Origin: Pseudomonas trivialis
GTDB taxonomy: Bacteria > Pseudomonadota > Gammaproteobacteria > Pseudomonadales > Pseudomonadaceae
DNA: 64,000 bases
Reading direction: 5' to 3'
Assembly (NCBI RefSeq): GCF_001439805.1
Contig: NZ_JYLK01000015.1
Span: forward strand, 1-64,000
Part shown: positions 53,588-63,059 of the stretch, in pieces
Layout of the letters: each line of letters opens with the position of its first letter
Position numbering within the stretch: position 1 is the first letter of the stretch
Notes under the pieces: generated by a model
The model's input: only the letters and a program-made list of their open reading frames with translations
Database searches by the model: none
What the model was told of the DNA's origin: nothing
Program-made: the position numbers and the translations under genes

Positions 53588-56293
53588 TCAACGCTTTTCC
53601 TGCTTGTTGGGCAACGGCGCAAACAATGCCTCAATATCGTCATTGCCCAACTGCCAATCCCCGGTGGTACGGCCGTCCAGTACACCCGCCGCCAAATCCG
53701 ACTTTTCCTTCTGCAGGTGCTGGATTTTCTCCTCCACCGTGCCCCGCGCAATCATCTTGTACACGAACACCGGCTTCTCTTGCCCGATGCGGTATGCGCG
53801 GTCGGTGGCCTGGTTTTCGGTGGCCGGGTTCCACCAGGGATCGTAGTGGATCACGGTGTCGGCCTCGGTCAGGTTCAAGCCGACGCCACCGGCCTTGAGG
53901 CTGATCAAAAATATCTGCAACTTGCCACTCTGGAAGTCCTTGACCGGTGTACGCCGATCCCGGGTCTGGCCGGTGAGCAAGGCGTAGGCAATCCCGCGTT
54001 GTTGCAGCTCCCCTTCGATCAGGCTCAGCATCGAGGTGAATTGCGAGAACAGCAGTACTCTGCGTCCCTCGGCAAACAGCTCCTCCAGCATCTGCATCAG
54101 GCTGTCGAGCTTGCCCGAGCTGCTGCCCTGGGCGGGCAGAGTGGCGTCGTTGACCAGGCGCAGGTCGCAGCACACCTGGCGCAACTTCAGCAGCGCCTCA
54201 AGGATGATGATCTGGCTGCGCGCCACGCCCTTGCGGGTGATCTCGTCACGGACTTTCTTGTCCATCGCCAGACGCATGGTTTCGTACACGTCGCGCTGCG
54301 CCTCGTTGAGATCGACCCAATGAATGATCTCGGTCTTGGGCGGCAGTTCGGTGGCCACCTGTTCCTTGGTGCGCCGCAACAGGAAAGGTTTGATCCGCCC
54401 GTTGAGGTGCTGCAAACGCACTTCACTGGCGCGTTTTTCGATGGGCACGCGGTAATCGCGATTGAAGCTTTTGACGTCCCCCAGCCAGCCCGGCAGCAGG
54501 AAATGGAACAACGACCACAACTCGCCCAGGTGGTTTTCCAGCGGCGTACCGCTCAGGCACAGGCGCTGGCGCGCATTCAGCTCGCGTGCCGCCTGGGCCG
54601 CCTTGCTGTTGGGGTTTTTGATGTACTGCGCTTCATCGAGGATCAGCACGTGCAAGGGCAGGGCGGCAAGCTGTTCGATGTCCTTGGGCAGCAGCGCATA
54701 GGTGGTCAGCAGCAGGTCGTAGTCCTGCAGGCTCTGATCCTTCGAGGGCGCGAAGTGTTTCTTGCGCCCGGCGCCGTACAGCGCCAGCACCTTGAGTTGC
54801 GGGGTGAAATGCGCGGCTTCGTCGAGCCAGTTGGGGATCAGGCTGGTGGGCATTACCACCATGCACGGCCGGTCCAGGCGCCCGGCGGCCTTTTCCGTAA
54901 GGATATGCGCCAGGGTTTGCAGGGTTTTGCCCAGGCCCATGTCATCCGCCAGAATCCCGCCCACGTCCAACTGGCGCAGCGACTGCATCCAGCTCAGGCC
55001 TTCGAGCTGGTAGGGGCGCAGCGTCGCATTCAAGCCTTGGGGCGCGACGCAGGTGAAGTCCTTGATGTCGCGCAGGCGCTGGGCAAAGTTGCGGATCTTT
55101 TCGCCGCCTTCCCATTGCAGCGGCAGGTCCTGCAAGGGGTTCAACCGAATCGCGTCGGCCTTGGCCAGGCGCAACGTGGTGGTGCCTGGCTCTTGCAGAT
55201 AGAACTCGCCGAGGGTGGCCAGTACCGGTTTGAGTCGACCGTACGGCAGCGCCACCTGCAGCGGTCCGTGGCCGTTGGGCAGGCCGGGGATATTCACCAG
55301 GATCAGCTCTTCATCGCGGCGCCGCGCCAGTTTCTCCGGGTTGAGAATTTCGGTGTGGGAACGCATCAGGTTCAGCAGAATCGGCAGCAGGCTCAGGCGT
55401 TCGCCGTTGACGATGATGCCCAGCTCCAGGTCGAACCAGTCGCGCTCCGGCGCTTCGTCGACGCTGGCGTACCAGTCGTCCACCGGGCTCAGGTCGAAGC
55501 CGAAATCCTCATCGATCTGCAGCTCCCAGCCCTCGGCGCGCAGGCCTGGCGACGCATTGAGGGTGAAGTTCAGCCAGGCGCTGTCGTTGACCATCTCGAA
55601 CAGCTCGCCGGCGCTTTCCGGCAGCGCCTTGCTCTGACGCGTGGCGATCTTGAAACCGAGCAGGCGCAAGTGCTCGCGATAGGGTTGCTCAAGCTCCGGG
55701 TGGCGTTTGATGCGCAGGCTCCGGGTTTCCTGGCGCACGATGATGTCGGCATTTTTCTGCCCGCTGACGTAGTTGCCCAGGTAGTTGAACGACAACGCCG
55801 CACGGTGCTGGATATAGCGCTGCATCTTGCCGTTGCGCGGCTCGAACGCGCTGAACTCGACACTGGCCAGCCACAGGCGCGGCACCGGCAGCACATCCTC
55901 CATCACCACCTGCGGCAGCACCACGCGGTTGTCGAGCACGGCCTGCAATTTACCCAGCAGCTCGGCATCCTGCACCGCCGCCGGGTAGGCCAGGGTTTCC
56001 TGGACCTTGAGCAACACCGCAGCGATGTGTTTGCAGTTGGTGTGGACCGGGCAGGTGCAGCGGCTGTCCACCAGAATCAGCGAGCCCTTGGCCGACTCGC
56101 GCAACGAGATGGTCTGGCGATAAACGTTGCTGCCCGAGCCCTCGCAACTGGCGACGATGGTGCTGTCGCCGGACTCGACAATGCGCACGCGGTTTTCCAG
56201 CGCATACCGCCGCCCGCGCTCCAGGCTTTGCTCCTTGAAGCGGTTGGCCCACGACGGGGCCAGGGGTTTGGTCAAAGACGGCGTCAGGGACAT
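53588..56293 (-). CDS. SNF2-family helicase with SWIM zinc finger
   Basis: A 901-residue ATPase. The N-terminal part holds a SWIM zinc finger (SRCTCPVHTNCKHIAAVLLK, CxC...HxxC-like) and a bacterial SNF2-associated region up to about 430. The motor follows: GGILADDMGLGKTLQTLAHI (motif I), MVVMPTSLIPNW (Ia), ILDEAQYIKNPNSKAA (II), LSGTPLENHLGELWSLF (III), and helicase C with LLFSQFTSMLSLIEG and YDPWWNPATENQATDRAYRIGQ. Such proteins remodel RNA polymerase or other DNA complexes. The gene runs into csiV-mfd with 9-11 bp spacings, one operon with the transcription-repair factor Mfd. Confidence 0.93.
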   Translation of the reverse strand: MSLTPSLTKPLAPSWANRFKEQSLERGRRYALENRVRIVESGDSTIVASCEGSGSNVYRQTISLRESAKGSLILVDSRCTCPVHTNCKHIAAVLLKVQETLAYPAAVQDAELLGKLQAVLDNRVVLPQVVMEDVLPVPRLWLASVEFSAFEPRNGKMQRYIQHRAALSFNYLGNYVSGQKNADIIVRQETRSLRIKRHPELEQPYREHLRLLGFKIATRQSKALPESAGELFEMVNDSAWLNFTLNASPGLRAEGWELQIDEDFGFDLSPVDDWYASVDEAPERDWFDLELGIIVNGERLSLLPILLNLMRSHTEILNPEKLARRRDEELILVNIPGLPNGHGPLQVALPYGRLKPVLATLGEFYLQEPGTTTLRLAKADAIRLNPLQDLPLQWEGGEKIRNFAQRLRDIKDFTCVAPQGLNATLRPYQLEGLSWMQSLRQLDVGGILADDMGLGKTLQTLAHILTEKAAGRLDRPCMVVMPTSLIPNWLDEAAHFTPQLKVLALYGAGRKKHFAPSKDQSLQDYDLLLTTYALLPKDIEQLAALPLHVLILDEAQYIKNPNSKAAQAARELNARQRLCLSGTPLENHLGELWSLFHFLLPGWLGDVKSFNRDYRVPIEKRASEVRLQHLNGRIKPFLLRRTKEQVATELPPKTEIIHWVDLNEAQRDVYETMRLAMDKKVRDEITRKGVARSQIIILEALLKLRQVCCDLRLVNDATLPAQGSSSGKLDSLMQMLEELFAEGRRVLLFSQFTSMLSLIEGELQQRGIAYALLTGQTRDRRTPVKDFQSGKLQIFLISLKAGGVGLNLTEADTVIHYDPWWNPATENQATDRAYRIGQEKPVFVYKMIARGTVEEKIQHLQKEKSDLAAGVLDGRTTGDWQLGNDDIEALFAPLPNKQEKR

Positions 56294-56302
56294 GGCGCAG
56301 GA

Positions 56303-56869
56303 TCAGTCCTGAAGGCCCGGCGGCGGTGCACTGGGGGGCTTGGCGGTCAGCGAGGTGATCTTGATCAGCAGCGCCAGGTGGCCGCCGTCCAGGTAGTTGA
56401 GCTGATTGTTCTTGGTGCGCACGTCTTTCTGCGCCAGGTGTTCGCTGGCGATCACGCTGCCGTTGGCGTCGAACTGGTTGATCCAGAAGTCCGCGTCGAT
56501 ATCGGTAAATCGCCCCAGTTGCAGGCGCAACACACCCTGGAGGGGGAATTGGCCGAACTGTTCGGCGCCGTCAGTGATCGCAATGTTGACCGGCTGCTCA
56601 CCGAGGTTCTGCTCCCAGGCCTTGTGCGCCAGTACCGTGTAGGTTGAGTCGGCGCGCAGCTTGTCGACGATATTGCCCAAACGCGGCGGGCTCATGCGCT
56701 CGCCCAGGCGCGGTGCGCCGGCATCCCAGTCTTCCGGGGCGGGACGGCTGTTGATCACCGGTTCTGCGTTCTGGCGCACCAGGATGATCTCCACCTGGTA
56801 GGGGCTGTCGGCAAATGCCGCAGGCGCCACGACCACCAGCAACAGGCTCAAGATGCGGAACAGGCGCAT
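56303..56869 (-). CDS. csiV: CsiV-family exported protein
   Basis: A 188-residue protein starting at 56869 with AAGGA in good position, and with a signal peptide (RLFRILSLLLVVVAPAAFA). The mature part begins DSPYQVEIILVRQ, then EDWDAGAPRLGERMSPPRLG and a C-terminal QLNYLDGGHLALLIKI: the pattern of CsiV (PA3003-like), a periplasmic protein. In Vibrio csiV affects stress survival. It stands 11 bp after the mfd stop, in the same operon. Confidence 0.85.
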   Translation of the reverse strand: MRLFRILSLLLVVVAPAAFADSPYQVEIILVRQNAEPVINSRPAPEDWDAGAPRLGERMSPPRLGNIVDKLRADSTYTVLAHKAWEQNLGEQPVNIAITDGAEQFGQFPLQGVLRLQLGRFTDIDADFWINQFDANGSVIASEHLAQKDVRTKNNQLNYLDGGHLALLIKITSLTAKPPSAPPPGLQD

Positions 56870-56880
56870 GGGGACGTCCT

Positions 56881-59800
56881 TCATGCAGATTTCGGAATGA
56901 GGCGCTCAAACAGCGCCTCCAGGGTATTGAAGCGTTCTTCCGGGCGTTCCATCGGCACCATGAATTTGAACAGCGTAGCCCCTTCGAACTTGTAGCGGTT
57001 GGGCTGGCCCTGGATCAGCTTGATCAGCACCAACGGGTCCACCGGCGTCTGCGCTTCAAACTCGATGCGCCCACCCTGCGGCCCAGCGTCGACCTTCTTG
57101 ATGCCCAACTGCTCGGCCTGCAATTTGAGCAGGGTCAGACGCACCAGATTCTTGGTCGGGTCGGGCAGCAGGCCGAAGCGGTCGATCATCTCCACCTGCA
57201 GGTCCTTGAGGCCCTCTTCGTCGGTAGCCGAGGCGATGCGCTTGTACAGGATCAGCCGTGCGTGCACATCCGGCAGGTAGCTCTCGGGGATCAACGCCGG
57301 CAGGCGCAGGTTGATCTCCGGGCCGCCGCCCAACGGTTGGTCGAGGTTGGGTTGCTCGCCCTTGCGGATGGCTTTGACCGCGCGTTCCAGCATCTCCATA
57401 TAAAGCGTGAAGCCCACGGCCTGGATCTGTCCGCTCTGGCCGTCGCCCAGCAGCTCGCCGGCGCCACGGATTTCGAGGTCGTTGGTGGCCAGCACAAAGC
57501 CCGCGCCCAGGTCCTGGGTGTTGGCGATGGCTTCCAGGCGCTTTTCCGCGTCGGAGGTGATCTGCTGGCGCGGCGGCGTGAGCAGGTAGGCGTACGCCTG
57601 GTGGTGACTGCGCCCCACCCGGCCGCGCAACTGGTGCAACTGGGCCAGGCCGAACTTGTCGGCACGCTCGATGATGATGGTGTTGGCGCTCGGCACGTCG
57701 ATGCCGGTCTCGATGATGGTCGAGGCGATCAGCACGTTGAAGCGCTTGTGGTAGAAGTCGCTCATTACCTGTTCGAGTTCGCGTTCGCGCATCTGCCCGT
57801 GGCCAATGGCGATGCGCGCTTCCGGCACCAGCTCGGCGAGGTCGGCGGCGCATTTCTCGATGGTCTTCACATCGTTGTGCAGGTAGTACACCTGGCCGCC
57901 GCGCAGCAGTTCACGCAGCAGCGCTTCCTTGACCGTGCTTTTGTTCTGCTCCATCACGAAGGTGCGCACCGACAGCCGACGCGCCGGCGGCGTGGCGATG
58001 ATGGACAGGTCGCGCATGCCCGACACCGCCATGTTCAGCGTGCGCGGAATCGGCGTGGCGGTGAGGGTGAGAATGTCGACTTCACTGCGCAGGGCCTTGA
58101 GCTGTTCTTTCTGACGCACGCCGAAGCGGTGTTCTTCGTCGATGATCACCAGGCCCAGGTTCTTGATCTTCACGTCGTCCGACAGCAGTTTGTGCGTACC
58201 GATGACGATATCGATTTTGCCCTCCGCCAGCTCGGCGATGGCGGCGTTGACTTCCTTGGCCGACTTGAAGCGGCTCATCACTTCCACGCTCACCGGCCAG
58301 TCGGCAAAGCGGTCGCGAAAGCTGTTGTAGTGCTGCTGGGCGAGCAGGGTGGTCGGCACCAAAATGGCGACCTGGCGACCGCCGTGCACGGCAATGAACG
58401 CCGCGCGCATTGCCACCTCGGTCTTGCCGAATCCCACGTCGCCGCACACCAGGCGGTCCATCGGCTTGGGCGCGAGCATGTCGGCGCGCACGGCTTCGAT
58501 GGTGGTTTGCTGGTCCGGGGTTTCTTCGAAGGCAAAGCCGGCGCTGAAGGTGGCGTAGTCGGCCTTGGGGTCGGCGAACGCATAGCCCTCGCGCGCGGCA
58601 CGTCGTGCGTAGATATCGAGCAGTTCGGCCGCCACGTCGCGCACCTGTTCGGCGGCCTTGCGCTTGGCTTTCTGCCAGGTCTCGGAGCCGAGGCGGTGCA
58701 ACGGCGCCAGCGCGTCGTCGCTGCCGGTATAGCGTGCGATCAGGTGCAGGCTCGCGACCGGCACGTAGAGCTTGGCGCCCTCGGCGTATTCCATGGTGAG
58801 GAATTCGGCGGCCTGGTTGTCGATCTCCAGGGTCTGCAGGCCGAGGTAGCGGCCCACGCCGTGGTCGATATGCACCACTGGCGCGCCTTCGCGCAACTCG
58901 GTGAGGTTCTTGATCACCGCGTCGTTGTTGTGGTCGGCGCGTTTGTCACGGCGCCGACGCTGCATCACGCGCTGGCCAAACAGCGGGCTTTCGGCGATCA
59001 GCGCCAGCGCCGGGTCGTCCAGCAGCAAGCCTTCATCGAGCGGCGCAATGGTGATCGCCAGGCGCTCCTTGCTGTTGACGAAGTCCGGCCAGCTGTCGAC
59101 GGTTTTTGGCCGCAGCTTGAGGCGCTCCAGCAGCTCCAGCAGCACTTCGCGGCGCCCGGCGGACTCGGCGGTAAACAGCACGCGGCCCGGGAAGTCGCCG
59201 AGGAAGTTGGACAGCGCTTCCAACGGTTGTGTGGCTTTGGCCTGGATCGACAGGTCCGGCAGGGTCGCGGCCGGGAAGCGCTCGCGACCACTGCCGGCGT
59301 CCACGTCCTGCTGGCTGGCGACGACGCGCGGCCAGTTTTTCAGGCGGGCGAAGCAGTCTTCCACCGGCAGGAACAGCTCGGCGGGCGGCAACAGCGGGCG
59401 GGACGGATCGACGCGGCGCTCTTCGTAGCGGTTGCGCACATCGTTCCAGAAATTTTCCGCCGCCTGCTCGATGCCCGGCAGCGAGAACACCTGGGTGTCC
59501 TGGGGCAGGTAGTCGAACAGCGTGGAGGTTTCGTCGAAGAACAGCGGCAGGTAGTACTCGATGCCGGCCGGGGTAATCCCGCTGCTCAGGTCCTGGAAGA
59601 TCGGGCAGCGGCGGAAGTCGACGTCGAAGCGTTCGCGAAAGCGCGCCTTGAAGCGCGTGACCGCGTCCTTCTGCAGCGGGAATTCCCGCGCAGGCAGCAG
59701 CTTGATCGATTCCACCTTGTCGATGGAGCGCTGGTTTTCCGGATCGAAGGTGCGCAGGGTCTCGATTTCGTCATCGAACAGGTCAATGCGGTACGGCAAC

Positions 59801-60330
59801 TTGCTGCCCATGGGAAACAGGTCGATCAGCGCGCCGCGCACGGCGAATTCACCGTGCTCGTACACCGTGTCGACGCAACGGTAGCCGCTGGCTTCCAGGC
59901 GCGTGCGCATCTGTTCCACGTCGAGCTTCTGGCCGATGTCCAGCACCAGGCTGCTGCCCAGCAAAAACTTGGTCGGCGCCAGGCGGTGCAGGGCGGTGGT
60001 GATCGGCACCACCAGCACGCCGTGGGCCAGTTCCGGCAGGCGGTACAGGCTGGCGATGCGCTGAGAAATGATGTCCTGGTGCGGCGAGAACAAATCGTAG
60101 GGCAGGGTTTCCCAGTCGGGAAAATGCAGCACCGGCAAATCCGGCGCGAAGAAGCTCAGCTCCTGCTCCAGCCGCTCGGCGCTCTGGCTGTCGGCGGTGA
60201 GCAGCAGGGTAAAGCGCTTGGCTGCGCTGGCAGCCTCGGCAATGGCCAGGCTCAGGGCGGCACCGGGCAGGTTGCCCCAGTGCTGTTTACCTGCCGCAGC
60301 AGGGAGGAGCGGTAGACGCAGGACGGGCAC
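56881..60330 (-). CDS. mfd: Transcription-repair coupling factor
   Basis: A 1149-residue translocase that removes stalled RNA polymerase and recruits UvrA. The start is a GTG at 60330. In order: UvrB-homology region (residues 1-350, FFAPDLPVLHFPDWETLPYD), RNA-polymerase-interacting domain (GAPVVHIDHGVGRYLGLQTL), superfamily 2 motor with motif I RLVCGDVGFGKTEVAMRAAF, DEEH box LVIIDEEHRFG and motif III TLTATPIPRTLNMA, translocation motif QLHQLRGRVGRSHHQAYAYL, and the C-terminal TRCF domain (NLRLPALIPESYLPDVHARL). Full length. Confidence 0.97.
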   Translation of the reverse strand: MPVLRLPLLPAAAGKQHWGNLPGAALSLAIAEAASAAKRFTLLLTADSQSAERLEQELSFFAPDLPVLHFPDWETLPYDLFSPHQDIISQRIASLYRLPELAHGVLVVPITTALHRLAPTKFLLGSSLVLDIGQKLDVEQMRTRLEASGYRCVDTVYEHGEFAVRGALIDLFPMGSKLPYRIDLFDDEIETLRTFDPENQRSIDKVESIKLLPAREFPLQKDAVTRFKARFRERFDVDFRRCPIFQDLSSGITPAGIEYYLPLFFDETSTLFDYLPQDTQVFSLPGIEQAAENFWNDVRNRYEERRVDPSRPLLPPAELFLPVEDCFARLKNWPRVVASQQDVDAGSGRERFPAATLPDLSIQAKATQPLEALSNFLGDFPGRVLFTAESAGRREVLLELLERLKLRPKTVDSWPDFVNSKERLAITIAPLDEGLLLDDPALALIAESPLFGQRVMQRRRRDKRADHNNDAVIKNLTELREGAPVVHIDHGVGRYLGLQTLEIDNQAAEFLTMEYAEGAKLYVPVASLHLIARYTGSDDALAPLHRLGSETWQKAKRKAAEQVRDVAAELLDIYARRAAREGYAFADPKADYATFSAGFAFEETPDQQTTIEAVRADMLAPKPMDRLVCGDVGFGKTEVAMRAAFIAVHGGRQVAILVPTTLLAQQHYNSFRDRFADWPVSVEVMSRFKSAKEVNAAIAELAEGKIDIVIGTHKLLSDDVKIKNLGLVIIDEEHRFGVRQKEQLKALRSEVDILTLTATPIPRTLNMAVSGMRDLSIIATPPARRLSVRTFVMEQNKSTVKEALLRELLRGGQVYYLHNDVKTIEKCAADLAELVPEARIAIGHGQMRERELEQVMSDFYHKRFNVLIASTIIETGIDVPSANTIIIERADKFGLAQLHQLRGRVGRSHHQAYAYLLTPPRQQITSDAEKRLEAIANTQDLGAGFVLATNDLEIRGAGELLGDGQSGQIQAVGFTLYMEMLERAVKAIRKGEQPNLDQPLGGGPEINLRLPALIPESYLPDVHARLILYKRIASATDEEGLKDLQVEMIDRFGLLPDPTKNLVRLTLLKLQAEQLGIKKVDAGPQGGRIEFEAQTPVDPLVLIKLIQGQPNRYKFEGATLFKFMVPMERPEERFNTLEALFERLIPKSA

Positions 60331-60685
60331 GGAAGGTTGAGCTCCAAGCGTTGCGACAAAGTCGGTAATTGTAACGGCCAGAGGTGCCGCCTGTCAGTTG
60401 CTGACTGTGCCTGATGCGGTTTTCGGGAAATGTAGTGGCTAAGACAAACAATGCTCGGTTTTGACTCAATATGTAGTGCCAAAAATGGTGGATATTTCGG
60501 AGGGTTACGGACAAGTCGGCCGTGGCGTGCCACTGGTGGCCTTCTGGAACCCGCGTATTTCAAGGGCTGTGGCGGGGTGGTGGTTTTTTGCAAGGGGTTT
60601 TTGTTCACCCTGGCGCATTGCTCATCGTGCACTCGGACGACATAATGTAGCCCCTTTTTTCAGCCCCTACATGTGGAAGGTTCCC
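60331..60685. other. 355-bp mfd-gap divergent gap
   Basis: No gene or REP seen. It holds the promoters of mfd (minus) and gap (plus). Visible: two direct TGTAGTG copies (60431 and 60472, 41 bp apart), TTGACT at 60461 without a fitting -10, and GGAAGG just before the gap start. Plus-strand frame is open through much of it, but it lacks ribosome-binding sites and the coding style of its neighbours. Confidence 0.5.
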
Positions 60686-62134
60686 GTGACTCAGAAGCCC
60701 GACCAGTGTCTTGGTGAATGGATCGACCGTGAAGCACTCGCAGAAGCGATGATCCCGCTTATCGGTCAGCTGTACCGCAATAACAATGTGGTGAGCTCGA
60801 TCTATGGCCGCAGCCTGATCAACCAGTCTGTCATCGCGATTCTCAAAGCCCACCGCTTTGCGCGTCACCGTTCCGCCGACGACAGCGAACTCTCCGTCCA
60901 CGAAACATTCCCGCTGCTCAAGGCCATGAGCGAGCTCAAGCTCGGCGCGGCCTCGGTCGACCTCGGCAAACTGGCCTACAAATTCCGCAAGGAAGGCGCC
61001 GGCCGCAGCGCCGAGCAGTTCGTGCGTGAAGAAATGGCCGACGTGGTGGGTCAGCAAAGCGCCGCCGCCCGCAAGGGCACCGACGTGGTGCTGTACGGTT
61101 TCGGTCGGATCGGTCGCCTGCTGGCGCGCATCCTCATCGAAAAAACTGGCGGCGGCGACGGCCTGCGCCTGCGGGCCATCGTGGTGCGCAAAGGTGCCGA
61201 CAACGACTTGACCAAGCGCGCCAGCCTGCTGCGTCGCGATTCGGTGCACGGTCCGTTCAACGGCACCATCGTTATCGATGAAGAAAACAGCACCATCACC
61301 GCCAACGGTAACCTGATCCAGGTGATCTACGCGAAGAACCCGTCCGAGGTGGATTACACCCAGTACGGCATCAAGGACGCCCTGCTGGTGGACAACACCG
61401 GCGTATGGCGTGACGCCGAAGGCCTGGGCCAGCACCTGGCCTGCCCGGGTATCGACCGCGTCGTCCTCACCGCGCCCGGCAAGGGCAAGCTGAAGAACAT
61501 CGTGCATGGCATCAACCATGGCGAAATCACCGCTGACGACAAGATTGTCTCCGCTGCGTCCTGCACCACCAACGCCATCGTGCCGGTGCTCAAGGCTGTG
61601 AATGACAAGTTCGGCATCGTTAACGGCCACGTTGAAACCGTTCACTCGTACACCAACGACCAGAACCTGATCGACAACTTCCACAAGGGCGACCGCCGTG
61701 GCCGCAGCGCTGCGCTGAACATGGTCATCACCGAAACCGGCGCCGCCACCGCTGCAGCCAAGGCCCTGCCTGAGCTGGCCGGCAAGCTGACCGGCAACGC
61801 GATCCGCGTGCCGACGCCGAACGTGTCGATGGCCATTCTCAACCTCAACCTTGAGACGGCCGCCAGCCGTGAAGAGATGAACGAGTACCTGCGCTACATG
61901 GCGCTGCACTCGGATCTGCACAAGCAGATCGACTACGTTCACTCGCAGGAAGTGGTGTCCACCGACTTCGTGGGCTCGCGCCACGCCGGTGTGGTGGATG
62001 CCGAGGCCACCATCAGCCAGGACAACCGCGTTGTGCTGTATGTGTGGTACGACAACGAGTTCGGCTACAGCTGTCAGGTGGTGCGCGTGATGGAAGACAT
62101 GGCCGGGGTTAACCCGCCGGCGTTTCCGCGCTAA
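60686..62134 (+). CDS. gapB: Glyceraldehyde-3-phosphate dehydrogenase, long (GapB-like) type
   Basis: A 482-residue enzyme starting at a GTG (60686), six bases after GGAAGG; a frame from 60461 is open but upstream of that site. The GAPDH fold begins only at about residue 125 (VVLYGFGRIGRLLARIL, NAD motif), so there is a 120-residue helical N-terminal extension (CLGEWIDREALAEAMIPLIG). The catalytic cysteine is in SAASCTTNAIVPVLKAVN and its histidine in VETVHSYTNDQNLIDN. Long-type enzymes of this kind are in Pseudomonas thought to serve gluconeogenesis. The symbol is by this analogy. Confidence 0.9.
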   Translation: MTQKPDQCLGEWIDREALAEAMIPLIGQLYRNNNVVSSIYGRSLINQSVIAILKAHRFARHRSADDSELSVHETFPLLKAMSELKLGAASVDLGKLAYKFRKEGAGRSAEQFVREEMADVVGQQSAAARKGTDVVLYGFGRIGRLLARILIEKTGGGDGLRLRAIVVRKGADNDLTKRASLLRRDSVHGPFNGTIVIDEENSTITANGNLIQVIYAKNPSEVDYTQYGIKDALLVDNTGVWRDAEGLGQHLACPGIDRVVLTAPGKGKLKNIVHGINHGEITADDKIVSAASCTTNAIVPVLKAVNDKFGIVNGHVETVHSYTNDQNLIDNFHKGDRRGRSAALNMVITETGAATAAAKALPELAGKLTGNAIRVPTPNVSMAILNLNLETAASREEMNEYLRYMALHSDLHKQIDYVHSQEVVSTDFVGSRHAGVVDAEATISQDNRVVLYVWYDNEFGYSCQVVRVMEDMAGVNPPAFPR

Positions 62135-62150
62135 GCCTGTGTTGAAATGA

Positions 62151-62180
62151 AAAGGCCCCGACTGGTTCGGGGCTTTTTTA
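62151..62180 (+). terminator. Intrinsic terminator after gap
   Basis: GCCCCGA-CTGGT-TCGGGGC followed by TTTTTT, 16 bp after the gap stop. Confidence 0.93.
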
Positions 62181-62213
62181 TGGCGGGCAATTTGTGTTGT
62201 GTGTGAGGGCCTC

Positions 62214-62287
62214 ATCGGGAGCAAGCCCCCTCCCACATGTTGACTGCATTCACACAGTCAACATGTGGGAGGGGGCTTGCTCCCGAT
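62214..62287. repeat. Near-perfect REPIN, 33-bp arms
   Basis: Left arm 62214-62246 and right arm 62255-62287 are exact inverted copies (ATCGGGAGCAAGCCCCC... through ...ACATGTTGACTG) around an 8-base loop. This is the best-preserved REP pair in the window and would form a 33-bp hairpin. Confidence 0.93.
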
Positions 62288-62312
62288 AGCGGCGGGGCAG
62301 TCAACATCCTCC

Positions 62313-62846
62313 TCAATTGAGTAACGCTCTGCGCAGGCTGTCGGACAAGCCCTTGGGCGCCAGCCAGATGCCCAGGTAGGCCTTCGCCAGCGCCTCATCG
62401 CGACTGCTGAACACCACCTTGCCATTGATCTCCAGGTTCAACCCCCGTCCCGGTCGAACATCCAGTGCATAGCGATCGCCGCTGCGGATAGTGCGAAAAC
62501 TGGCGTGCAACTTGTCAAGCTCCGGTTTTAACCGGGCGCTGGCCTGCTGGCGTTCCAGCGTGGCCGTGGCCGCCTTGATCACATCATTGCGGTCAATGTC
62601 GCGAAAGTAATAGAGCTCCAGGCGCAGCGCTTTTTGCTGGTCCCAGGCTTGCCCTGCGCTCGAATCCGCTGGCGCATACAGCGCCGCCGCGTACACATCC
62701 GCCCAGAGATAATTGAGCACCGCCTGGTTTTTCAGCACCAGCCCCTCGAACTGCGGCGGGAAAGCCGCTTGCCTGAGCCGGTCGGCATCGTTGGCGTGCG
62801 CGGTGATCGACAGCATGAGCATCAAGCAGATAAAGAGTTGTCGCAT
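62313..62846 (-). CDS. Chalcone-isomerase-like exported protein
   Basis: A 177-residue protein starting at 62846, after AGGAAGG. The signal peptide is MRQLFICLMLMLSITAHA. The mature part (FEGLVLKNQAVLNYLWADVY, LRLELYYFRDIDRNDVI, GRGLNLEINGKVVFSSRDEA, LAKAYLGIWLAPKGLSDSLR) fits the 'chalcone isomerase-like' family, bacterial relatives of plant CHI that probably bind fatty acids rather than flavonoids. The position before sthA matches P. aeruginosa (recalled). Role unknown. Confidence 0.88.
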   Translation of the reverse strand: MRQLFICLMLMLSITAHANDADRLRQAAFPPQFEGLVLKNQAVLNYLWADVYAAALYAPADSSAGQAWDQQKALRLELYYFRDIDRNDVIKAATATLERQQASARLKPELDKLHASFRTIRSGDRYALDVRPGRGLNLEINGKVVFSSRDEALAKAYLGIWLAPKGLSDSLRRALLN

Positions 62847-63059
62847 AATGGCCCTTCCTGAATTCAGCGCTGATTTGGGTGCTGTAGTATGGCAAGACTG
62901 GCCTACGACGCGACCAAGGGTTAATGTGCGCGGCGGTGAGCCTTCTATAGACTGTGCCCGGTTCACACACGTGAGCCAAATTGTCCTTCATGACCGCTGG
63001 CCGCGGCATGATTTAGCCAGGCGTCCAACCGTACGCCTGGCCTGTTCTGAGGAGTACGC

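Noticed and set aside
60461..60685. An extra 75-residue N-terminal extension of the gap protein
   Set aside because: The extension has no ribosome-binding site and unlike residues, whereas GGAAGG stands exactly before the GTG at 60686, which gives the family N-terminus.
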